Shown: positions 56,656-64,000 of the stretch, one piece after another
Layout of the letters: each line of letters begins with the position of its first letter
Position numbering within the stretch: position 1 is the stretch's first letter
Position numbers and translations under genes: made by a program
The notes under the pieces: model-generated
What the model was told of the DNA's origin: nothing
The model's database searches: none
The model's input: only the letters and a program-made list of their open reading frames with translations
Assembly (NCBI GenBank): GCA_023015935.1
Contig: JALKAY010000001.1
Span: 874 to 64,873 of the forward strand
Reading direction: 5' to 3'
Length of the DNA: 64,000 nt
DNA from: Flavobacteriaceae bacterium F08102
GTDB lineage: Bacteria > Bacteroidota > Bacteroidia > Flavobacteriales > Flavobacteriaceae

Positions 56656-58614
56656 CTAGATAACTCTATTTAACCTTTCAAAAAGTCGTTTTTTCAACGC
56701 AGTATAATTAACAACGAGCTCTAACATCGACTTGGAATCTTCTGGCTGTTCTGGTTGCTCTGTCATTAATTCTTTAATTTTCAACTCGATTAAAATACGT
56801 CTTAAGTTTAAGATTGCATCCATGACTAATTTAGTTAAATGGGTATCTTTAGATCGTACATATATTTCCTTGCGTTCCCAATCGCTTAAACGGTATTTTT
56901 CATCGTCCATTAATATATCCGTTACCATTTGTGAAATCTCAATATCTTCATGATTAATTAAAACATCTATTTTCAGTGTCTCATCCTGATTTAATTGATC
57001 AATAATTTCATAGTAAATCTTTTTGAAAACTGGATTGCTGAATTCAATCTCATCATCCTGCAAGTGTAAATAAATCTCTTTACATACCAAATTTTTGTAC
57101 TTTTCTTTTACCACCTTTGTATTCCCGTCCTCATCCTCGACTTCAACAAAGTCAATAAACTCTACTTCGCAATTTCCATACAAAAGGAGAATTTCAATGA
57201 GTTTTTTTTCTAGGGTATTTAGTTGATCAGCTTTAGAAATTTGAGGAACCTTCTCTTTAACTACGGTCATTTGCTGACGAGTTGAATCTGGTCGTCCCTT
57301 AGCTACACGATCTTCTTTTTTAGCCAACTGCGCTAACTCACTGAATAACACCCGCTCAGAAATATCCATGATTTTAGCACATTCTTGTAGGTAAATCTCC
57401 CGCTGAATGTGATTAGGTATTTTAGATATACTTAAAACAATGTCTCGAATAAGGGCTGCCTTTTTTACGGGATCATTTTGAGCTTCTTCCATCAACATCG
57501 ACACCTTAAACTGGATGAAATCTTGGGCTTGTGTGTCTAAATATGCCTGAAGACTTTCATGTGAATTCGCTTTCGCAAAACTATCAGGGTCTTCACCTTC
57601 AGGAAAAGTCACCACTTTTACATTCATTCCCTGTTCTAAAATCAAATCAATCCCTCGCAAAGAAGCTCTCATGCCAGCAGCATCTCCGTCAAAAAGAACC
57701 GTTATATTGGGTGTTAAGCGACTAATTAAACGGATTTGATCAGATGTTAAGGCCGTTCCTGAAGAAGCAACCACATTTTCAATCCCCGTTTGATGAAAAG
57801 AAATTACGTCGGTATATCCTTCAACCAAATAACAATTATCTAATTTTGCAATGCTTTGCTTTGCATGATATATTCCGTATAAAACCTTACTCTTATGATA
57901 TATTTCACTTTCAGGAGAATTGACATATTTGGCTGCTTTTTTATCGGCCGTTAAAATCCGACCACCAAAACCGAGTACTCTACCAGACATACTGTGAATG
58001 GGAAAAATAACCCGTCCCTTAAATCGATCAAACTTTTTTGGATCTTTAACAATTGTTAATCCTGTTTTTTCTAAATAATCGATTCTATATCCTTTACGTA
58101 CTGCCTCATCCGTAAATGCCGTCCATTCATCTAAGGCATACCCCAATTGAAATTTCTCAATAGTATCTTGACGAAACCCACGTTCTTTAAAATAACTGAG
58201 TCCAATTGCCTTACCCTTAGGATGATTCAATAAAATATCATGAAAGTAGTCGCGTGCAAATTCGGAAACAATAAACATTGCATCACGTTCAGAAGCCTGC
58301 TCTTTTTGTTGATCAGTTTGTTCTGTTTCCTCAATTTCAATATTGTATTTTTTTGCGAGATATCGAATTGCCTCTGGATAGGAATAATGTTCGTGTTCCA
58401 TAATAAAGGAAATTGCATTCCCTCCTTTCCCAGAACTAAAATCTTTCCAAATTTGCTTTACAGGAGAAACCATAAACGAAGGGGATTTCTCATCAACAAA
58501 AGGACTCAGGCCTTTAAAATTACTCCCCGACTTTTTTAATTGCACAAAATCTCCAATCACCTCCTCTACACGAGCAGTTTCAAAAACTTTGTCAATGGTA
58601 TTTTTAGAAATCAT
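56656..58614 (-). CDS. dnaG: DNA primase DnaG
   Basis: Makes RNA primers at the replication fork. 652 aa. The N-terminal domain aligns with the CHC2 zinc ribbon but reads GLSPFVDEKSPSFMVSP and WKDFSSGKGGN, where the usual cysteine and histidine ligands (CPFH, CFGCG) are Ser, Val, Asp and Ser. The TOPRIM core is intact (YLVEGYTDVISFHQTGIENV, then LFDGDAAGMRA) and the C-terminus contacts DnaB. I recall the same ligand loss from other flavobacterial primases, so the enzyme is presumably active without zinc here. Confidence 0.95.
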   Translation of the reverse strand: MISKNTIDKVFETARVEEVIGDFVQLKKSGSNFKGLSPFVDEKSPSFMVSPVKQIWKDFSSGKGGNAISFIMEHEHYSYPEAIRYLAKKYNIEIEETEQTDQQKEQASERDAMFIVSEFARDYFHDILLNHPKGKAIGLSYFKERGFRQDTIEKFQLGYALDEWTAFTDEAVRKGYRIDYLEKTGLTIVKDPKKFDRFKGRVIFPIHSMSGRVLGFGGRILTADKKAAKYVNSPESEIYHKSKVLYGIYHAKQSIAKLDNCYLVEGYTDVISFHQTGIENVVASSGTALTSDQIRLISRLTPNITVLFDGDAAGMRASLRGIDLILEQGMNVKVVTFPEGEDPDSFAKANSHESLQAYLDTQAQDFIQFKVSMLMEEAQNDPVKKAALIRDIVLSISKIPNHIQREIYLQECAKIMDISERVLFSELAQLAKKEDRVAKGRPDSTRQQMTVVKEKVPQISKADQLNTLEKKLIEILLLYGNCEVEFIDFVEVEDEDGNTKVVKEKYKNLVCKEIYLHLQDDEIEFSNPVFKKIYYEIIDQLNQDETLKIDVLINHEDIEISQMVTDILMDDEKYRLSDWERKEIYVRSKDTHLTKLVMDAILNLRRILIELKIKELMTEQPEQPEDSKSMLELVVNYTALKKRLFERLNRVI

Positions 58615-58636
58615 AAGTCAACAGGGTTATAAATAA

Positions 58637-59224
58637 CTACCAATTCTCTAGAATAAGTATCTCCGATTTTTGTCGATGTACAAATATAAAGTTTTCTATA
58701 TCTTCAAAATATTTTAAAATGCTAATATAGTCAACGAAAGCTGAATTCTTTTTAATTACCTCATTATAAGAACTCCATCGATAAGCATGGGGATGAACAG
58801 CTTGACGATGATGTACTGGATTCGTATGAATATAAATCATCAACTTCTTCAAATAATCTTCATTATCGACTAATTTTCTTTTGAAAGGTCTTTCAAATAA
58901 GGAACCATGACGTTGTGAAACTTTATTATAATATTTAGCGTATGCGTTAAAAAAATTAGAAAACTGTTGACTTAAATAATGCGCTGGAGTTTTGTGGTCC
59001 AATACAATTTCATCTGCCTCCTGAAAAAAAACTAAAAAATGAAAGTGATTGTGCAACAAACACCAAGAATAAGTTGAGGCTATTGGAGAAATATACTTTT
59101 TATACAAAAATAAAAAATACCGAAAGTGGTAATTCGAACCAAATATTGTACATCCATTAATACCTCTATTATAAATATGATAGAAGTGTCCACATTGTAA
59201 GGGAGTTGTAGATTTTGCATCCAT
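58637..59224 (-). CDS. REP-associated Y1 (HUH) transposase-like protein
   Basis: About 195 aa from ATG 59224; a TTG seven codons upstream extends it. RAYT-type order: CGHFYHIYNRGINGCTIFG start, HUH motif LLHNHFHFLVFF (about residues 61-72), the conserved RHGSLFERPFKRK block, and the catalytic tyrosine in YIHTNPVHHRQ. Enzymes of this type nick REP palindromes and are usually immobile. A 41-bp palindrome stands 48 bp upstream of the start and a copy of its core occurs at 35927. The gene sits between dnaG and clpX, on their strand, in a place where housekeeping genes would otherwise adjoin. Confidence 0.92.
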   Translation of the reverse strand: MDAKSTTPLQCGHFYHIYNRGINGCTIFGSNYHFRYFLFLYKKYISPIASTYSWCLLHNHFHFLVFFQEADEIVLDHKTPAHYLSQQFSNFFNAYAKYYNKVSQRHGSLFERPFKRKLVDNEDYLKKLMIYIHTNPVHHRQAVHPHAYRWSSYNEVIKKNSAFVDYISILKYFEDIENFIFVHRQKSEILILENW

Positions 59225-59271
59225 TTTGTGTTTTTCTTTGTTCAAACAACAAAACTATGGCTGCAAATTGA

Positions 59272-59312
59272 CATAACCTGTCAGGTACCAGACAGGTACC
59301 TGACAGGTTATG
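59272..59312. repeat. 41-bp REP palindrome beside the Y1 gene
   Basis: CATAACCTGTCAGGTACC (59272-59289), centre AGACA, GGTACCTGACAGGTTATG (59295-59312): 18-bp perfect arms. The inner 33 bp match the solitary copy at 35927-35959 in reverse orientation except for one central base. It lies between the clpX stop and the RAYT-like start. Confidence 0.92.
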
Positions 59313-59358
59313 AAGAACCAAACTTACATTTACAAGCAGTTTGGAATAATTATTTTTT

Positions 59359-60600
59359 TTACGAAACTGCTTTTAGTCGACTCAACGTAGATTTCACCAA
59401 TTTACTTTCTGCATATTTTTTGGTGATTCGTAATTTTTTCTCATCCGTTCCGGGAAGTTCAAACATCGCATCAGTTAAAATTGCTTCACATAATGAACGA
59501 AGTCCACGAGCACCTAACTTGTATTCAACCGCCTTTGAAACGATATAATCCAATGCTTTTTCATCAATTGAAAAATCAATATCATCCATTTCAAACAATT
59601 TTTGATACTGCTTTATAATTGCATTTCTCGGCTCAGTTAAAATCGCACGTAGCGTTCCTTCATCTAGAGGATTCATATAAGTCAGTACTGGCAATCGTCC
59701 AATTATTTCTGGAATCAACCCAAAGTCTTTTAAATCTTTTGGTACAATATATTGAAGGAGATTGGTCTGATCTACGTTTTCTTCATTTTTAGAAGCTCCA
59801 TATCCAACGGCTTGCATATTTAAACGCTTACTGATAATCCGATTTACTCCATCAAAAGCACCTCCCGCAACAAACAAAATATTACGTGTATTGACTTCAA
59901 CAAATTTTTGATCAGGATGTTTTCGTCCTCCTTTTGGCGGAACATTTACTACCGTTCCTTCTAACAATTTCAACAAAGCTTGTTGAACACCTTCCCCAGA
60001 AACATCCCGGGTAATCGATGGATTATCACTTTTTCTTGCAATTTTATCAATTTCATCAATGAATACAATCCCTCGTTCGGCTTTCTGAACATTGTAATCG
60101 GCTGCTTGAAGTAAACGCGTAAGGATAGTTTCTACATCTTCTCCAACATATCCTGCTTCTGTCAATACGGTTGCATCGACAATAGCAAATGGAACGTTGA
60201 GCATTTTAGCTATCGTCCGCGCCATTAACGTTTTTCCTGTTCCAGTTTCACCGACCATTAAAATATTACTCTTCTCAATTTCAATATCATCATCCTTTTT
60301 GGAAACAGGTTGAAGTAAACGCTTATAGTGGTTATAAACCGCTACAGACATTACTTTTTTTGCTTGATCTTGTCCAATAATATATTCATCCAAAAATGCC
60401 TTAATTTCAACTGGCTTCTTAAGAACTAACTCTGCACTTAACCCAGTGTTATCTGCTTCCGTAACTTCATCGAGCACTAAACCATGTGCTTGTTCAATAC
60501 AACGATCACAAATATGCCCATCCAAACCTGCTATCAACAGATTCGTGTCTGATTTCTTTCTTCCACAAAATGAGCATTCTAATTCTTCCTTCTTTGCCAT
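59359..60600 (-). CDS. clpX: ATP-dependent Clp protease ATP-binding subunit ClpX
   Basis: AAA+ unfoldase that feeds substrates to ClpP. 413 aa. The N-terminal C4 zinc-binding domain ([25 protein letters not shown]) is followed by Walker [16 protein letters not shown], Walker [13 protein letters not shown], the pore loop GYVGEDVE, and the sensor-2 domain ([20 protein letters not shown]). It is transcribed after clpP with 41 bp between, as an operon. Confidence 0.97.
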   Translation of the reverse strand: MAKKEELECSFCGRKKSDTNLLIAGLDGHICDRCIEQAHGLVLDEVTEADNTGLSAELVLKKPVEIKAFLDEYIIGQDQAKKVMSVAVYNHYKRLLQPVSKKDDDIEIEKSNILMVGETGTGKTLMARTIAKMLNVPFAIVDATVLTEAGYVGEDVETILTRLLQAADYNVQKAERGIVFIDEIDKIARKSDNPSITRDVSGEGVQQALLKLLEGTVVNVPPKGGRKHPDQKFVEVNTRNILFVAGGAFDGVNRIISKRLNMQAVGYGASKNEENVDQTNLLQYIVPKDLKDFGLIPEIIGRLPVLTYMNPLDEGTLRAILTEPRNAIIKQYQKLFEMDDIDFSIDEKALDYIVSKAVEYKLGARGLRSLCEAILTDAMFELPGTDEKKLRITKKYAESKLVKSTLSRLKAVS

Positions 60601-60641
60601 GATTTATTTATCTGTTTTATATTAACAGCATATATGCTTAA

Positions 60642-61325
60642 CTATTTTATTTTATTTCTCGATAATATTTCATCAATCATACCGTACTCTTTCGCTTCAC
60701 TCGCTTTCATCCAATAATCTCTATCTGAATCATGATCAACTTTCTTCTTGGTTTGACCAGAATGATTTGCAATGATTTCATATAATTCATCTTTCAATTT
60801 CAAAATCTCTCTAGCCGTTATTTCGATATCTGAAGCTTGTCCTTGTGCTCCTCCTAAGGGTTGGTGAATCATAATTCGCGAATGAGGTAGTGCAGAACGT
60901 TTTCCTTTTGTTCCTGCACACATTAATACAGCGGCCATAGACGCGGCTATTCCAGTACATATAGTAGCTACATCAGGTTTTATAAACTGCATCGTATCAT
61001 AAATTCCTAACCCAGCATAAACACCTCCTCCAGGAGAATTGATATAAATTGAAATATCTTTACTAGCATCCGTACTTTCTAAAAACAATAACTGAGCTTG
61101 AATTACATTCGCCACATAATCATCAATTCCTGTTCCTAAAAAAATAATACGATCCATCATTAACCTTGAGAATACGTCAAAAATTGCAATATTCATTTGA
61201 CGCTCTTCAATTATATTTGGAGTCAATGCCATCGGATGCATTGCACTAATCAATTTATCGTAATACAGGCTGTTTATTCCCTGATCTTTGATGGCAAATT
61301 TTTTAAATTCTTTTCCGTAATCCAT
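60642..61325 (-). CDS. clpP: ATP-dependent Clp protease proteolytic subunit ClpP
   Basis: Serine peptidase of the Clp complex, forming a 14-subunit barrel. 227 aa, with the catalytic serine in TGIAASMAAVLMCAG, the histidine in RIMIHQPLGGAQGQ and the aspartate in SDRDYWM. The oxyanion region SPGGGVYAGLGIYDTMQFI is present. Order tig-clpP-clpX on one strand, with a terminator after tig, is the common bacterial arrangement for chaperone and protease. Confidence 0.97.
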   Translation of the reverse strand: MDYGKEFKKFAIKDQGINSLYYDKLISAMHPMALTPNIIEERQMNIAIFDVFSRLMMDRIIFLGTGIDDYVANVIQAQLLFLESTDASKDISIYINSPGGGVYAGLGIYDTMQFIKPDVATICTGIAASMAAVLMCAGTKGKRSALPHSRIMIHQPLGGAQGQASDIEITAREILKLKDELYEIIANHSGQTKKKVDHDSDRDYWMKASEAKEYGMIDEILSRNKIK

Positions 61326-61443
61326 GGAGTTTTTTTATTTGATAGTTTAGCTTGTAAATATACTAACTTAATTTGAAAACGAGAATAACAGCCTCATTAA
61401 GATTAAAGTCTTGTATCTCATTACACCTTTTAAAATGGGATAA

Positions 61444-61472
61444 AAAAACCCGAAATTAAGATTCGGGTTTTT
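61444..61472 (-). terminator. Rho-independent terminator after tig
   Basis: AAAAACCCGAA (61444-61454), 7-nt loop, TTCGGGTTTTT (61462-61472), 56 bp past the tig stop. The stem is symmetrical with A/T tracts on both sides, so it should end tig transcripts; clpP then needs its own promoter. Confidence 0.9.
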
Positions 61473-61527
61473 AAAATTTATATGCGTATAACAAGCCTAA
61501 AAAATTAATTATCTTAAGCTCAAAAAA

Positions 61528-62850
61528 TTATTTATACACCTCTTTGACAAATTCATCAAAGCTCAATTCTTTTGTTTTAAGCTTTACATTTTCTTTAAAG
61601 AACTTCAATAATTTTTGACTCATCAATTGTTCAGACAAACGTTTTACTTCTTCTTCATTTCCTAATACCCGACCTGCAATCTCATCTAACTCAGCTTCAG
61701 CTGGATTGGTATTGCCATATTGTGCCATTTGACTTTTGATAAACCCTTTTGCAAATTCCTTTAGCTCGTCAAAGGTTACTTGCAAATTGTGTTCTTTCGC
61801 AATTTTTCCTTCAATTAATTGATATCGGAGTCCTTTTTCAGATCGATTGTATTCTTCAATAGCTTCAGCTTCTGACAACTGTTTTTCACCTGCTACTGAC
61901 AACCATTTTTGAAGAAATGCTGCTGGCAAATCAAATTTGGTATTTTCTATGAGTGATTCAGTAACCGCATTTAACAACTGCTGATCCGCTTGCTGCTCAA
62001 ATTGCTTTTCTGCATCTTCTTTTAATCTAGCCCGAAACTCTTCTTTACTTTTTACTTGACCTGGGCCAAACAATTTATCAAAAAACTCCTGATTTAATTC
62101 GGCTGGTTCGGTATAGCTAATTTCCTCAATAGTAAAATCAACATCAATAGCCAAGTCATTTATAACGTCATGTGATACCCCTAGGTGATTTTGCAACAAG
62201 TGATTATCCGTAAACAACCCCTTTGTTTTTAACTTAACAACATCCCCTACCTTGGCTCCAATAAACTTTTTCGAATTGGTCTTTCCTTTTATTTTATCTA
62301 AGGTAAATGTAGTTTTCTTTTCAATGCCTTCCGATTCATTTACAAAAGTTCCGGTTATATTAGAATTTTCAGCTACTTCCGATTGGCTGATTATTTTCCC
62401 ATAATTTTTTTGCAAATTCACCATTTGATCATCCAACATCTTTTGATCTGGCACAATTTTATAATGTGTTATTGGTTTTTTGGGCTGTAAATTCACTTCA
62501 AATTCAGGTGCTAACCCTACTTCAAATTCAAAGGTAAAAGCATCTGCTTCCCAAGAAAAATCTTCCTGAACTTTAGGAATAGGGTTCCCTAAAATATCTA
62601 GTTTTTCCTCCACTAAGAATTTACTTAATGAATCTTGTAAGAGCTTATTTACCTCATCAATCATCACTGGTTTCTCATATTGTTTTTTCACTAAACTCAT
62701 CGGCACATGCCCTTTTCTGAATCCAGGAATATTCGCTTTCTTGCGATAATCTTGCAATATTTCACTAACCTTGTCCTGGTAATCTTCTTCAGTAATATCA
62801 ATCTTCACTACCGCATTTAAAGCATCTATATTTTCTTTCGTAATATTCAT
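61528..62850 (-). CDS. tig: trigger factor
   Basis: Ribosome-associated chaperone that receives nascent chains. 440 aa. The ribosome-binding N-terminal domain is clear (KIDITEEDYQDKVSEILQDY, NIPGFRKGHVPMSLVKKQYE with the ribosome-docking loop). The central PPIase-like part (about 150-235) is weakly conserved, as is common in Bacteroidota. The C-terminal arms follow (PAFLQKWLSVAGEKQLSEAE). It is cytoplasmic. Confidence 0.95.
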   Translation of the reverse strand: MNITKENIDALNAVVKIDITEEDYQDKVSEILQDYRKKANIPGFRKGHVPMSLVKKQYEKPVMIDEVNKLLQDSLSKFLVEEKLDILGNPIPKVQEDFSWEADAFTFEFEVGLAPEFEVNLQPKKPITHYKIVPDQKMLDDQMVNLQKNYGKIISQSEVAENSNITGTFVNESEGIEKKTTFTLDKIKGKTNSKKFIGAKVGDVVKLKTKGLFTDNHLLQNHLGVSHDVINDLAIDVDFTIEEISYTEPAELNQEFFDKLFGPGQVKSKEEFRARLKEDAEKQFEQQADQQLLNAVTESLIENTKFDLPAAFLQKWLSVAGEKQLSEAEAIEEYNRSEKGLRYQLIEGKIAKEHNLQVTFDELKEFAKGFIKSQMAQYGNTNPAEAELDEIAGRVLGNEEEVKRLSEQLMSQKLLKFFKENVKLKTKELSFDEFVKEVYK

Positions 62851-62912
62851 AATCTATCTAATTAACCCATTTTTAAGGGCGCAAAATTACTAAAATTCTC
62901 TAATAAAACAAC

Positions 62913-63269
62913 TTAACTCAGGTTTTGTTTTTTATCCCTTACTAAACTAAACGCCCAAGATTGAATTCCTGAAAGGAATAAACTAAAAAATAAAGCCCAC
63001 CAAAAACCATTCACCTCAAAACCACTTACCAACGTATCTGCTAATAAAATAATACACGCATTAATTACAAACAAAAATAAACCTAAGGTTAAAATGGTTA
63101 ACGGTAATGTAAATAAAATTATCAATGGCTTCGCAAATACACGTAAAAAAGCCAATACAATAGCCACCCAAACTGCAGACATAAACGATTGCACCTCTAC
63201 GCCCGGTAAAATTTCAGCTAACAACAAAACCGCTATGGCTGTTATCAACATTTTTATAACTAAATTCAT
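62913..63269 (-). CDS. phage holin family (four-helix) membrane protein
   Basis: 118 aa with four hydrophobic helices (MNLVIKMLITAIAVLLLAEI, FMSAVWVAIVLAFLRVFAKPL, LPLTILTLGLFLFVINACII, FWWALFFSLFLSGIQSW). This is the small-membrane-protein group named after a mycobacteriophage holin, but it is widespread in bacterial chromosomes with no phage link. No phage genes are nearby. Function unknown. It lies upstream of tig on the same strand. Confidence 0.85.
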   Translation of the reverse strand: MNLVIKMLITAIAVLLLAEILPGVEVQSFMSAVWVAIVLAFLRVFAKPLIILFTLPLTILTLGLFLFVINACIILLADTLVSGFEVNGFWWALFFSLFLSGIQSWAFSLVRDKKQNLS

Positions 63270-63398
63270 GTCTGTGTTGTTCTAAATAATAAATTGTATC
63301 GATTTTCTTTTAAACGCACTAAGGTACAACAGTTATACTTTTAAGTTTCAATTCAATACTTACGCTACCTTTCATGCACGATAACTATGCCAAAACCC

Positions 63399-64000
63399 TC
63401 AATTATCTAAAAACATGACAACATCGTTATAAAATTCCGTTGGATTCTCAGCATGGAGCCAATGACCTGCATTTTTGACAGTCTTCAATATTGCTTTTGG
63501 AAAATGAGTTAAAATTTCAGTCCAATCTTCATCAGCTATATAACCTGAATTTGCTCCTCTTAAAAATAAGGTTGCTCCCTCAAAACGAGTCATTGTAGGC
63601 AATGCAACACCAACCTCCTCATAATTCGCTGTTAAACTTGCCAGGTTAAATCGAAAAGCCAATTGATCTTTCGTTGGTCGATAAACATTTTTCAACAAAA
63701 ATTGACGCACTCCTTGCTCGGGTATATACTGCATTAACACAGCTTCCACTGCTTTACGCGAAGTGTGTTTTGTAAAATCAACTGCAGCCAATCCCCTTAA
63801 TATATCTTCGTGATGAGGCGGGTAATATTTCACACCAATATCAGCTACAATTAGTCGATGTACCTTTTCAGGATAATTTACAGCAAACAACATAGCTACC
63901 TTCCCCCCCATTGAATGCCCTAATAAATTAACTGATTTCAAGTTATGAGCATCCAAGTAGCGCACTAAATCCTCTCCCATCAATTCGTAACTCATATCAT
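63399..64000 (-). CDS. alpha/beta fold hydrolase, cut by the window edge
   Basis: A C-terminal part of about 200 aa of an alpha/beta hydrolase of the YbfF type. The nucleophile elbow is LLGHSMGGKVAML with the serine, and the catalytic histidine is in KNAGHWLHAENPTEF. The frame is open to the right end (a codon for Asp precedes the ATG at 63995), so that ATG is internal and the true start, with the usual HG oxyanion motif, lies beyond 64000. The substrate is unknown; esterase or thioesterase is likely. Confidence 0.9.
   Translation of the reverse strand, partial: DMSYELMGEDLVRYLDAHNLKSVNLLGHSMGGKVAMLFAVNYPEKVHRLIVADIGVKYYPPHHEDILRGLAAVDFTKHTSRKAVEAVLMQYIPEQGVRQFLLKNVYRPTKDQLAFRFNLASLTANYEEVGVALPTMTRFEGATLFLRGANSGYIADEDWTEILTHFPKAILKTVKNAGHWLHAENPTEFYNDVVMFLDN

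Noticed and set aside
62913-63269. Prophage signal from the holin-family name
   Set aside because: No lysin, capsid or integrase nearby; this membrane family is widespread in chromosomes.
1-64000. Defence system, secondary-metabolite cluster, tRNA or rRNA genes
   Set aside because: I looked for nuclease/helicase/toxin pairs, carrier-protein domains and RNA cloverleaf or rRNA signatures and saw none.

Overview
The window is a 64 kb AT-rich piece of a chromosome from a gliding member of the Flavobacteriaceae (Bacteroidota). The main evidence is a set of gliding and type IX secretion genes (sprA, gldB, gldC, a remB-like gene), an Alternative Complex III operon with a flavobacterial layout, GLPGLI-family genes beside a TonB-dependent-receptor-like barrel, and several TAnnTTTG -7 promoter elements. 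No rRNA, tRNA, CRISPR array or prophage was found. The whole window reads as core chromosome with small islands of decay.

Layout. (1) 1-1.1 kb: a 177-bp tandem repeat rich in short palindromes next to an IS200-like Y1 transposase. (2) 1.1-14.1 kb, all minus strand: a secreted unknown, a remB-like outer-membrane gene, a hexapeptide acetyltransferase, a truncated tonB copy, tonB, a VanZ-like gene, gcvH, the giant sprA and ruvA. (3) 14.4-21.4 kb, minus: maeB, queG, an M1 peptidase cut by one in-frame stop, ruvB and a SPOR protein. (4) 21.5-33.1 kb, plus: the actABCDEF operon followed by coxB and coxA, a complete quinol-to-cytochrome-oxidase electron path ending at a strong terminator. (5) 33.1-39.4 kb: an intact penicillin acylase inside a cluster of decayed genes (an unrecognised fragment, DUF1697, two GLPGLI genes, a small secreted protein). 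(6) 39.5-46.3 kb: two large outer-membrane proteins and pdhB. (7) 46.6-54.3 kb, plus: etfBA, a bifunctional nuclease, a frameshifted nucleoside transporter, thyA, a 2TM-DHFR fusion and an HPPK-deoxynucleoside kinase fusion, which together form a folate/thymidylate/nucleoside block. (8) 54.4-64 kb: gldC, gldB, nadE, dnaG, a second Y1 (RAYT-like) gene with its palindrome, clpX, clpP, tig, a holin-like membrane protein and an alpha/beta hydrolase cut by the window edge.

The most unusual signals are: two Y1-transposase/REP-palindrome pairs, one with a solitary copy of the same palindrome 23 kb away, plus a dead fragment that looks like a third Y1 gene; clustered pseudogenes with single nonsense codons or homopolymer indels; a truncated tonB paralogue beside tonB; and gene fusions (NrfD-HhH in ActC, 2TM-DHFR). 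I see no clearly new defence or biosynthetic system.
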